This document shows positions 1-6,107 of a DNA stretch of 6,627 bases, one piece after another (position 1 is the stretch's first letter; each line of letters starts with the position of its first letter). The stretch is taken from contig CAYLUN010000177.1 of NCBI GenBank assembly GCA_964386865.1, forward strand, positions 1-6,627, written 5' to 3'. The notes below the pieces were generated by a model. It was given only the letters and a program-made list of their open reading frames with translations. It was not told the DNA's origin and made no database searches. Made by a program: the position numbers and the translations under genes. Source of the stretch: CAYLUN01 sp964386865 (lineage in GTDB: Bacteria > Verrucomicrobiota > Kiritimatiellia > RFP12 > UBA1067).

Positions 1-304
1 GGTTGGTCTTGCCGGGGTGCTTGCCGGACTGGAGCAGCTCGGGGTCGGAGGCCAGGTAGCGGCCGGGGGCGAGGGCTGTGACGTCGCCGAGCGTGAGGTT
101 GCCGTTCACGAGCTTGTACATCGCGGCTTCCTGGCCCGGGTTCTCGCCGTAGCGCAGGCCCTTCTCCTCGCCGTCGATGACCCAGGAAACTTTCGTGTAG
201 CGCAGGGTCTGTCGTTGGGCCCCGTCGACGAAGGAGATTTCCAGCTCGGGGGTGAAGTGGTCGTCCATGATGGTCTTGTAGGCGGCTTTAAGGTCGATGG
301 CCAT
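1..304 (-). CDS. purH: AICAR formyltransferase (stand-alone PurH C-terminal domain), 5' part
   Basis: The first 101 residues are visible; the gene continues past the left edge. The enzyme transfers a formyl group from 10-formyl-tetrahydrofolate to AICAR, giving FAICAR, the penultimate step of purine synthesis in the cytoplasm. The family call rests on the signature GLRYGENPGQEAAMY (residues 49-63), followed by LVNGNLTLGD (65-74) and SGKHPGKTN (93-101), in the order found in single-domain AICAR transformylases. In the usual bifunctional PurH, about 200 residues of IMP cyclohydrolase come before the RYGENP motif. Here only about 50 residues do, so the IMP cyclohydrolase domain is absent and must be encoded elsewhere. 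The catalytic Lys-His pair lies beyond the window. The start (ATG at 304) is fixed by a good AAGGA site 6 bases upstream. It lies 61 bases downstream of the FMN-binding gene on the same strand, so co-transcription is possible. A weak promoter-like TTTAAT also lies in the gap. Confidence 0.9.
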   Translation of the reverse strand, partial: MAIDLKAAYKTIMDDHFTPELEISFVDGAQRQTLRYTKVSWVIDGEEKGLRYGENPGQEAAMYKLVNGNLTLGDVTALAPGRYLASDPELLQSGKHPGKTN

Positions 305-310
305 GGCTTT

Positions 311-315
311 TCCTT
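311..315 (-). promoter_or_regulatory. Ribosome binding site of the AICAR formyltransferase gene
   Basis: On the minus strand AAGGA lies 6 bases before the ATG at 304. This is a textbook Shine-Dalgarno position and decides the start. It shows that this organism uses Shine-Dalgarno sites at least for some genes. Confidence 0.75.
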
Positions 316-365
316 ATTTGGATGGGGTGTATTAAAGCACAAACGCAGACGGGAAAGAAGGGGCT

Positions 366-1421
366 TCACGGTTTTTTCGCCGGGGCCTGAGCGCTGGCGG
401 GCGCGGCTTTGCGGAGTGCGTCCTCGACAGCGAGCAGAACGCCGTGGCAGGTCTGGGTGGCGCCCGTCACGGCGTCGACGCGCAGCGGGTCGGCGCCCTT
501 CAGTCGCTTCACAAAGCCGTCCAGCGCATTGCGCGGGCGGTCTTCGCGCTGCTTGGTCACGCGGACGGCGGCCAGGGTGCCGTTGAACACCTTGACTTCG
601 ACGTCGAGGGGCGAGTAGAAGCCGACGGAATGCCCGGCGTAGGTGCCGCTGCGGAGGCCGGTCGTCTGGAGCGGGCCCAGGGCGCTGAAGCGGACGAGCT
701 GGTCGGCTTGCGCCCAGACGCTTTTCCAGTGGGGCCACTTCTCGGCCTGTTCGCCCCGCTTGGCGAGGGGGGCGGCGTAGCGCGCCACCAGGGCGGGCTC
801 GTGGGCGGCGTGCGCGAGCACGGCGGCCCGCAGCGGGTTGAAGAAGTGCCCCCAGTTCCGCTCCGGATGGCCGTCGGCGCGCACGTCCGCGAGCAGGTCA
901 GACACGCGGTCGCGGTTCAGGAGGCGCACTTCCGCTGCGAGGATGCGCTCGCGCGATGACAAGGGCTCGACTGACGCCAGCGCCGAGCGGGACGGCGCGA
1001 GCGCGCCTTGGCGGGCGAGCACGGCGGCTTTGTTGAAGGCGGCCTCGCGCTGAATGGAGGGCAGGTCGGCGTACGCCGTGCCCGGGCCGACGGGCGTGCC
1101 CGGCGGCAGGGCCAGGACGCTGTCGTAAGCGGCGACCGCCTCGCGGTCCTGCCCCGCTGCGCGGAGCGCGTCGCCCAGCCGCAGCTTCCACGCCGCCGCG
1201 TACTGGGGGGCGCTTTTGCCTTGGCGGTCGATCACCTGCGCGACGTCCCGCGCCAGGCTGGCGCACGCCGCGTCGGTGAGGCTCTGCCGCCGCCCCATCT
1301 CATAGAACTGGAGCGGACGCTGCAAGTTGAAACCGGGCGCTTGGGCGAGGCCGGCGAACGCGACAAGCGCTCCTCCGGCCGCGAGCGCGGCGGATTTGCG
1401 GAACAGGCCGTACAGGGTCAT
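366..1421 (-). CDS. Exported TPR-like protein with C-terminal covalent FMN-binding (FMN_bind) domain
   Basis: A 351-residue protein. Residues 1-28 form a Sec signal peptide: basic start with R8 and K9, an Ala/Gly/Leu-rich core at 11-25, and the AQA cleavage box at 26-28. Residues about 45-245 are Ala/Leu-rich helices; 73-105 (QYAAAWKLRLGDALRAAGQ onward) and 124-152 look like tetratricopeptide repeats. Residues about 255-336 match the FMN_bind domain: GTYAGHSVGFYSPLDVEVKV, then a strand-loop-helix region, then DAVTGAT at 316-322. In NqrC, RnfG and similar proteins, the last Thr/Ser of this motif is covalently flavinylated by ApbE; here that would be T322. The tail (338-351) is Ala/Pro/Lys-rich. 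The likely role is a periplasmic or cell-surface flavin electron carrier or redox protein; the partner is unknown and no ApbE or other redox gene is visible. The start is uncertain. ATG at 1421 gives a clean signal peptide; ATG at 1472 is in frame and adds 17 residues, including RR. Neither has a Shine-Dalgarno site. Confidence 0.85.
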   Translation of the reverse strand: MTLYGLFRKSAALAAGGALVAFAGLAQAPGFNLQRPLQFYEMGRRQSLTDAACASLARDVAQVIDRQGKSAPQYAAAWKLRLGDALRAAGQDREAVAAYDSVLALPPGTPVGPGTAYADLPSIQREAAFNKAAVLARQGALAPSRSALASVEPLSSRERILAAEVRLLNRDRVSDLLADVRADGHPERNWGHFFNPLRAAVLAHAAHEPALVARYAAPLAKRGEQAEKWPHWKSVWAQADQLVRFSALGPLQTTGLRSGTYAGHSVGFYSPLDVEVKVFNGTLAAVRVTKQREDRPRNALDGFVKRLKGADPLRVDAVTGATQTCHGVLLAVEDALRKAAPASAQAPAKKP

Positions 1422-1483
1422 GCCGACAGCGTACAGAATCCGGCGCGGACTCCGCAAGCGAAACCCATTCATAAAAAGGGCGC

Positions 1484-1512
1484 TTGAACAAACCGGTGCG
1501 GGCTGTTTAAAT
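1484..1512 (+). promoter_or_regulatory. Putative sigma-70 promoter of the GH92 gene
   Basis: TTGAAC (1484-1489) and TTAAAT (1507-1512) are separated by exactly 17 bases, with a TG dinucleotide at 1504-1505 giving an extended -10. The stretch is locally AT-rich within a GC-rich region. The predicted start of transcription near 1519 leaves a leader of about 35 bases that contains the AGGAG site. Assigned by eye only. Confidence 0.45.
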
Positions 1513-1535
1513 ACCCCCCAAGCACATTTCCACAA
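1508..1535 (-). promoter_or_regulatory. Putative divergent promoter of the FMN-binding protein gene
   Basis: On the minus strand TTGTGG (1535-1530) and TATTTA (1513-1508) are 16 bases apart. The -10 element falls on the same TTTAAA palindrome (1506-1511) as the -10 of the opposite promoter, so the two polymerases could not bind at once. The match to consensus is modest. Confidence 0.3.
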
Positions 1536-1537
1536 AT

Positions 1538-1542
1538 AGGAG
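1538..1542 (+). promoter_or_regulatory. Ribosome binding site of the GH92 gene
   Basis: AGGAG lies 11 bases before the ATG at 1554. The spacing is a little long, but the motif is strong and the downstream signal peptide begins correctly at this ATG (MKKAVW). Confidence 0.6.
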
Positions 1543-1553
1543 TCGTCGCACAC

Positions 1554-3752
1554 ATGAAAAAGGCTGTCTGGCTGTTGCTCTCGCTCGTCGTTGTCTCCGC
1601 CTGCACAATCCCGCTCAAAGGCAGGCACGAGGACCTCACGCAGTACGTGAATCCGTTCATCGGCTGCGCCGAGAACGGCCACACCTTTCCCGGCGCCTGC
1701 TCCCCGTTCGGGCTGATTCAGGCCAGCCCCGACACGGGGAACTGCACGTGGCAATACTGTTCGGGCTACATGTATCTGGACGAGAAAATCTGGGGCTTCT
1801 CTCAGACGCACCTGAACGGTACGGGCTGTCCGGACCTGGGCGACGTGCAACTCCAGCCGTTCACGGGCGCGGTCGAGCGCGAGAACTACCACAGCGCGTA
1901 CAAGAAGGAGACGCAGAAGGCCAGGCCCGGCTACTACGCGGTGACGCTCGAAGACTTCGGGGTCGACGTGGAGCTGACCGCCTCGCCACGCGTGGCCTTC
2001 CACCGCTACACGTACAAGAGCCCGGCGCCTGCCCGCCTGCTCGTGGACCTGCAGTACGGCATCGTCGGCGGCAAGGACGCGCTGAAAAACCACATCCTCG
2101 CCAGCGACGTGACGACGGAAGACAAATACACGATCACCGGGCACAATCAGGCGCGGGCTTGGGTGACGCGCCACTACTACTACGTGGTCAAGTTCGACCG
2201 GCCTTACTCCGCGGCCAAGCAGCTTGCGGCCCGGCCGGGCGAGAAAGCGCCGCGCTACGTGTTGGACTTCGACCTCAAGCCGGGCGAGGCGCTGCAGGTG
2301 AAAGTCGCGCTCTCGACGGTCAGCGTCGAAGGCGCCAAAAAGAACCTCGCGGCGGAGGTGCCGGGCTGGGATTTCGCTGCCGTGCACAAGCGGGCGAAGG
2401 CCGAGTGGAACGGGTTGCTGGCGCGCGCCGAAGTGCAGGGCACGCTGGCGCAGAAGGAGAATTTCTACACCTCGCTCTACCACCTCTTCATCCAGCCGAA
2501 CAACATCGCGGACGTGGACGGCCAGTACCGCGGCGCGGACGATAAGGTGCTGACCGCGCCCGACAAGACTTACTACTCGACCCTGTCGCTGTGGGACACC
2601 TACCGCGCGGCGCACCCGCTCTACACGATTCTGACGCCCGAGCGCGTGGACGGCTTCATCAACACCATGGTCGCGCATCAGAAGGCGCAGGGCTACGTGC
2701 CGATCTGGACGCTGTGGGGCAAAGAGAACCACTGCATGATCGCCAACCACTCGGTGCCGGTCATCGCGGACGCCTACCTGAAGGGCTTCCGCGGGTTCGA
2801 CGCGGAGGCGGCCTTTCAGGGCATTAAGACCTCGCTGACGGTCAACCATCAGAAGTCGGACTGGGACGTCTACACGAAGTACGGTTATCTGCCGTTCGAC
2901 ATCATCAAGGGAGAGAGCGTGTCGCGCGTGCTGGAGTACGTGTACGACGACTACTGCGCGGCGCAGCTGGCCCAGGCGCTCGGCAAGGGCGAGGAGGCTG
3001 CGTTCTTTGCCAAGCGTGCGGAGAACTACAAGAACATCTTCTGCCCCGAGACGAAGTTCATGCGCGGCCGCGACTCCACGGGCGGCTGGCGCGCGCCGTT
3101 CGACCCCATGAAGCTCAACCACGGCGAAGGCAGCGGCTACGACTACACGGAGGGCAACGCCTGGCAGTACACGTGGCATGTGCAGCACGACCCGGAGGGC
3201 CTCGTCAAGCTGGTCGGCGGCGGCGAGGCGTTCGCCGAGAAGCTGAGCACGCTCTTCAAGCTGGAGTCCAAAGTCGAGGGCTCCGGGTTCGTGCTCGACG
3301 TCTCGGGCCTGATCGGGCAGTACGCGCACGGCAACGAGCCTAGCCACCACGTGGCGTACTTCTTCAACTACGCCGGCGCGCCTTGGAAGACGCAGGAGAT
3401 CATCCGCGAGATCTTCGACACGCAGTACAAGAACAAGCCGGACGGCCTGTGCGGCAACGACGACTGCGGCCAGATGTCGGCCTGGTATGTGTTCTCCGCG
3501 ATGGGCTTCTACCCGTTCAACCCGTGCGGCGACGGCTACGTGTTCGGCGCGCCGCAGATCGAGAAGGTGACGCTCAATCTGGCCAAGGGCCGGACGTTCA
3601 CCGTCGAAGCTAACGGGCTCTCGAAAGAGAACAAATACGTACAGAGCGTGACGCTCAACGGCAGGCCGGTGCCCGGCATCAAGATCGCCCATTCCGAGAT
3701 CATGAAGGGCGGCAGGCTGGTCTTCGAAATGGGGCCTCGGGCGAAGAAGTAG
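1554..3752 (+). CDS. Glycoside hydrolase family 92 alpha-mannosidase, lipoprotein
   Basis: A complete 732-residue protein of normal family length. GH92 enzymes are calcium-dependent inverting exo-alpha-mannosidases that remove terminal mannose from glycans. Residues 1-16 are a lipoprotein signal peptide with lipobox VSAC, so C17 would be lipidated and the enzyme anchored to the membrane, probably the outer one. The N-terminal beta-sandwich starts at about 28 and carries NPFIG (33-37), GHTFPGACSPFG (42-53) and GFSQTHLNGTG (81-91). The (alpha/alpha)6 catalytic domain carries SLWDTYR (345-351), EGNAWQY (E533, the likely general acid by family pattern), GNEPSHH (593-599) and GNDDCGQMSAW (634-644, with D636 and D637 near the catalytic base site). 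No frameshift or missing motif was seen. The alpha-1,2, -1,3, -1,4 or -1,6 linkage cannot be read from the sequence with confidence. The gene is transcribed away from the FMN-binding gene and is separated from opgG by 170 bases with its own promoter-like site, so it is probably monocistronic. Confidence 0.95.
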   Translation: MKKAVWLLLSLVVVSACTIPLKGRHEDLTQYVNPFIGCAENGHTFPGACSPFGLIQASPDTGNCTWQYCSGYMYLDEKIWGFSQTHLNGTGCPDLGDVQLQPFTGAVERENYHSAYKKETQKARPGYYAVTLEDFGVDVELTASPRVAFHRYTYKSPAPARLLVDLQYGIVGGKDALKNHILASDVTTEDKYTITGHNQARAWVTRHYYYVVKFDRPYSAAKQLAARPGEKAPRYVLDFDLKPGEALQVKVALSTVSVEGAKKNLAAEVPGWDFAAVHKRAKAEWNGLLARAEVQGTLAQKENFYTSLYHLFIQPNNIADVDGQYRGADDKVLTAPDKTYYSTLSLWDTYRAAHPLYTILTPERVDGFINTMVAHQKAQGYVPIWTLWGKENHCMIANHSVPVIADAYLKGFRGFDAEAAFQGIKTSLTVNHQKSDWDVYTKYGYLPFDIIKGESVSRVLEYVYDDYCAAQLAQALGKGEEAAFFAKRAENYKNIFCPETKFMRGRDSTGGWRAPFDPMKLNHGEGSGYDYTEGNAWQYTWHVQHDPEGLVKLVGGGEAFAEKLSTLFKLESKVEGSGFVLDVSGLIGQYAHGNEPSHHVAYFFNYAGAPWKTQEIIREIFDTQYKNKPDGLCGNDDCGQMSAWYVFSAMGFYPFNPCGDGYVFGAPQIEKVTLNLAKGRTFTVEANGLSKENKYVQSVTLNGRPVPGIKIAHSEIMKGGRLVFEMGPRAKK

Positions 3753-3757
3753 GCCCC
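3731..3757 (+). repeat. Inverted repeat spanning the GH92 stop codon
   Basis: GGGGCCT (3731-3737) pairs perfectly with AGGCCCC (3751-3757) across a 13-base loop. The stop codon TAG (3750-3752) overlaps the right arm. Only two T follow, so it is not a classical intrinsic terminator. It could act as an mRNA 3'-end stabiliser. Confidence 0.4.
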
Positions 3758-3794
3758 TTCACGGGCTTGGGCTTGGCGCCGGAAATTGAAACGC

Positions 3795-3825
3795 CTCGAG
3801 CCGAGCTCCAAAAATCCGGCTCGGG
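3795..3825 (+). terminator. Possible weak terminator hairpin after the GH92 gene
   Basis: CTCGAGCCG (3795-3803) pairs with CGGCTCGGG (3817-3825): nine pairs including one G-T, with a 13-base loop containing an A-run. No T-tract follows, so intrinsic termination is doubtful. It may be a processing or stabilising hairpin. Confidence 0.35.
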
Positions 3826-3853
3826 TGTGGATTCAGCTACGTTGAATCGCACC
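3824..3853 (+). repeat. Inverted repeat upstream of the opgG promoter
   Basis: GATTCA (3830-3835) and TGAATC (3843-3848) pair perfectly over a 7-base loop. Flanking GGTG (3824-3827) and CACC (3850-3853) extend the stem past a small internal loop. It shares two bases with the preceding hairpin, so the two structures are partly exclusive. It sits about 30 bases upstream of the -35 element, where a regulator could bind, but it has no recognised consensus. Confidence 0.35.
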
Positions 3854-3881
3854 CCCGAAAGCGGCCTGCGCGGGCGAAGTC

Positions 3882-3910
3882 TTGCGCGAACGTGACGAAC
3901 GTGGTATTCT
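3882..3910 (+). promoter_or_regulatory. Putative extended -10 promoter of the opgG operon
   Basis: TTGCGC (3882-3887), a 17-base spacer and TATTCT (3905-3910) with the TG of an extended -10 at 3902-3903. Transcription would start near 3917, only about six bases before the opgG ATG. The spacer contains the direct repeat GAACGTG at 3888-3894 and 3897-3903 (9-base period), a possible regulator site. Confidence 0.5.
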
Positions 3911-3922
3911 TTTGACAATTCT

Positions 3923-5500
3923 ATGAGTACATTTGAGTTGCGCTTGCGCTGTGTGATGATTGTGGCCGCCTGTGCGCTGTCCGCCGCGTCGGGCGAGGAC
4001 GGTTTTTCGTTCGAGCAGGTCAAGGAGCGGGCGTCGCGCCTGGCTCAGTCGACGTATCGCGACTGGCGGCGAGACCCGCCCAAGGAGATCCTGCAGCTGA
4101 CCTACGACCAGTACCGGGACATCCGCTTCAACCCGCGCAAGGCGATCTGGCGCTACGACCACATCCCGTTCCAGCTGCACCTGTTTCACCCCGGCTGGAT
4201 CCAGAGCGACCAGGTCGAGGTGAACGTGGTTCAGGACGGGCACGTCTACGCGGTGCGCTACGATCAGGACCTGTTCGACTTCGGCACCAACCGGATTGGC
4301 CGGGTCGACGCGGACGCGATGAAGTTCTCGGGGTTCCGCGTCCACTATCCGCTGAACCGCCCCGATTACCTCGACGAGCTGGCCGTGTTCCAGGGGGCGA
4401 CGTACTTCAGGGTTCTCGCCAAGAGCATGGTCTATGGGCTCTCCGCGCGGGCCGTCGCCGTGAGCTGCGGCGGGCCGGGGCCCGAGGAGTTTCCCCGGTT
4501 CCGCGAGTTCTGGGTGTGCCGGCCCGAGGACGGCCAGGCGTTCGTCCGCGTCTTCGGCCTGTTCGACGGGCCCAGCCTGGCCGGCGCCGCCGAGTTTGTC
4601 ATCACGCCCGGCGCCGTGACGGTCGTGAAGAGCCGCGTGGCCGTGTACGCCCGCGCCGATGTGGCGCACCTGGGCATCGCGCCGCTGACGAGCATGTACT
4701 GGTACGGCCGGCAGTCGGCGCTGAAGTTCTCCGACTTCCGTCCCGAAGTGCACGACTCGGACGGGCTGCTGATGAACAACGGCGCTGGCGAGTGGCTGTG
4801 GCGACCGCTGGCCAACGAAGGCAAGCTCCGCTTCTGCTCGTTCGTGGACAAGACGCCGAAAGGCTTCGGCCTGCTTCAGCGTGACCGCGCGTTCGCCTCA
4901 TACGAGGATTTGGAGGCGCACTATCAGGACCGCCCGTCGGTCTGGGTGGTTCCGGCGGGGGACTGGGGCGAGGGCTCTGTCCGGCTGCTGGAGCTGCCGA
5001 CGGCCGACGAGTTCAGCGACAACGTCGTGGCGTTCTGGGAGCCCAAGAAGGCGCTGGCGGCGGGGCAGAGCGCCGAGTATGCCTACGAGCTGCGGTGGTT
5101 TAGCGACGACGCGGCCTTGCCCCAGCTGGGCCGCGTGGCCTCGACGCGCATCGCCGACCTGCCTGACTCGGAGGACAAGGACCGCGTCAAGGACGGCAAG
5201 ACGGCCGTCCGCAAGTTTGTGCTCGATTTCGTCTGGCCCTCGGTCTCCGAGGATGCGGCCTCTGGCCGGCTCGGCGCGGAGGTCAGCGTGCAGGGCGCCA
5301 CGCTGCTGGGCAAGCCGGTGCAGCAGTACAACAGCTATGACCGCACGTGGCGCGTGTTCTTCAAGGTCGCGGCGCCCCGCCCGGAAGTCAAGGAGGGCGG
5401 GCGCGCCCCGGCTGAGGCCAGGCCGGTCGATCTGCGCGCGTTCGTTCGTCGTGAGAAACAGCCGGTGACCGAGACATGGATCTACCTCTGGAATCCATAG
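3923..5500 (+). CDS. opgG: Glucan biosynthesis protein G (OpgG/MdoG)
   Basis: 525 residues, close to the E. coli protein (about 510). OpgG acts in the periplasm on the beta-1,2-linked osmoregulated periplasmic glucan after OpgH makes it; the related OpgD has been assigned to GH186 as a beta-1,2-glucanase. Family stretches are clear: LTYDQYRDIRFNP (59-71), PFQLHLFHPG (82-91), MYWYG (258-262), FRPEVHDSDGL (272-282), GEWLWRPL (289-296), GFGLLQRDR (314-322), PSVWVVPAGDWGEGSV (338-353), PTADEFSDN (359-367) and a C-terminal TETWIY (516-521). Residues 1-23 form an export signal with R7 and R9 and a short hydrophobic core. VAAC (14-17) also resembles a lipobox, so the mature protein may be soluble or lipidated. 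The ATG at 3923 has no Shine-Dalgarno site. ATG at 3956 (M12) is in frame but would remove the basic n-region, so 3923 is preferred. It is the first gene of the opg operon. Confidence 0.95.
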   Translation: MSTFELRLRCVMIVAACALSAASGEDGFSFEQVKERASRLAQSTYRDWRRDPPKEILQLTYDQYRDIRFNPRKAIWRYDHIPFQLHLFHPGWIQSDQVEVNVVQDGHVYAVRYDQDLFDFGTNRIGRVDADAMKFSGFRVHYPLNRPDYLDELAVFQGATYFRVLAKSMVYGLSARAVAVSCGGPGPEEFPRFREFWVCRPEDGQAFVRVFGLFDGPSLAGAAEFVITPGAVTVVKSRVAVYARADVAHLGIAPLTSMYWYGRQSALKFSDFRPEVHDSDGLLMNNGAGEWLWRPLANEGKLRFCSFVDKTPKGFGLLQRDRAFASYEDLEAHYQDRPSVWVVPAGDWGEGSVRLLELPTADEFSDNVVAFWEPKKALAAGQSAEYAYELRWFSDDAALPQLGRVASTRIADLPDSEDKDRVKDGKTAVRKFVLDFVWPSVSEDAASGRLGAEVSVQGATLLGKPVQQYNSYDRTWRVFFKVAAPRPEVKEGGRAPAEARPVDLRAFVRREKQPVTETWIYLWNP

Positions 5501-6072
5501 CCCTCCCGCCCTGGGATCCGTCTCGGGCCGACGAGTGGAACGACGCGTACGAAAAGGTGGAGAACTATCTCCGCGCCTGCCGCGTGAGCAGTCACCTGCA
5601 GCGCGCCCGGCTAGCCGCCCTGATCCTGCAGCGCGTCTATGACCGCACGCAGGGCGATGGCCCGGGCAGCGGCCGGTCTCTGCCGGAACTGGCCATCACG
5701 GAGGCTCGCGAACGCATCGCCGAGTGGATCGGTCACTACTTGCGCCCCCACGACGACGGGCGAGCGGTCAGTCTGGGCGAGGGGATGCTGGCGATCTATC
5801 TCTGCGACGGCCCCACCCGCTGGCCGTACGCCTTCTTGGACTCGCAGCGCATGCCCGGCGAATATGCGGCGGCCCTGACGTCGCGCGTGGTGCGCGCGGG
5901 GCCGGACCTGGCGGTCAGCAGCATGGTGCCCCGCGACATGGATCTCGGCCTGATGCAGGAGCTGGTGGGCAGCGCCATCGAGACGTTCGAGTCGGTTCCG
6001 CTCCTCAAAACCTTGTTGGCTTGGCTGCTGTTCCTCGGCTTGCTGGGCTTCCTCTTCTGGTACACGCGCTGA
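5476..6072 (+). CDS. Unrecognised tail-anchored membrane protein between opgG and opgH
   Basis: 198 residues; I do not recognise the family. There is no signal peptide. Residues 17-90 are mostly helical and charged, with an Arg/Leu-rich segment at 39-57. Residues 100-125 include DGPTRWPYAFL (111-121). A single hydrophobic segment at about 174-196 ends in WYTR, so the protein is probably anchored by its C-terminus with the main domain in the cytoplasm. The ATG overlaps the end of opgG by 25 bases in another frame, and 35 bases separate its stop from opgH, which implies translational coupling and a role in glucan synthesis. Only a weak GGTGA lies upstream. By eye, RWP (115-117) and SSMVP (148-152) before the membrane segment faintly resemble the order AWP...SSMFP...membrane in the N-terminal part of E. 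coli OpgH, which the OpgH here lacks. This similarity is weak and unproven. High GC at third codon positions supports a real gene. Confidence 0.8.
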   Translation: MDLPLESIALPPWDPSRADEWNDAYEKVENYLRACRVSSHLQRARLAALILQRVYDRTQGDGPGSGRSLPELAITEARERIAEWIGHYLRPHDDGRAVSLGEGMLAIYLCDGPTRWPYAFLDSQRMPGEYAAALTSRVVRAGPDLAVSSMVPRDMDLGLMQELVGSAIETFESVPLLKTLLAWLLFLGLLGFLFWYTR

Positions 6073-6107
6073 GGCCCGTCGCGCCGCGCACGACACAACG
6101 ACGCATC

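Noticed and set aside
2..304. The Lys-His in SGKHPGK as the catalytic pair of AICAR transformylase.
   Set aside because: In the family the catalytic Lys-His lies in a later KHxNPxG-type segment, which is beyond the left edge of the window.
1748..2545. A 265-codon plus-strand open frame inside GH92 in another frame.
   Set aside because: Its translation is Arg/Ala/Gly-rich without a domain, and the GH92 frame keeps all family motifs through this stretch, so there is no frameshift.
366..3692. A 1108-codon open frame on the minus strand running through the FMN-binding gene and antisense to most of the GH92 gene.
   Set aside because: Its codons are in exact register with the GH92 codons, so an antisense stop would need TTA, CTA or TCA in the sense frame, and these are rare in GC-rich genes. 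The antisense protein is Arg/Val/Leu-rich with no recognisable domain. Only the part from 1421 (or 1472) to 366 is a real gene.
3912..3917. A perfect TTGACA -35 box just before opgG.
   Set aside because: No -10 element lies 16-18 bases downstream, and transcription would begin inside the opgG signal peptide; the TTGCGC/TATTCT pair upstream is better placed.
3833..4753. A 306-codon minus-strand open frame antisense to opgG.
   Set aside because: It lies wholly opposite the conserved opgG coding region, has a His/Arg/Val-rich low-complexity translation and no start signals; it is a composition artefact.
4881..5468. A 195-codon plus-strand open frame within opgG.
   Set aside because: Arg/Ser/Ala-rich shadow of opgG; the opgG frame carries conserved motifs across the same interval.
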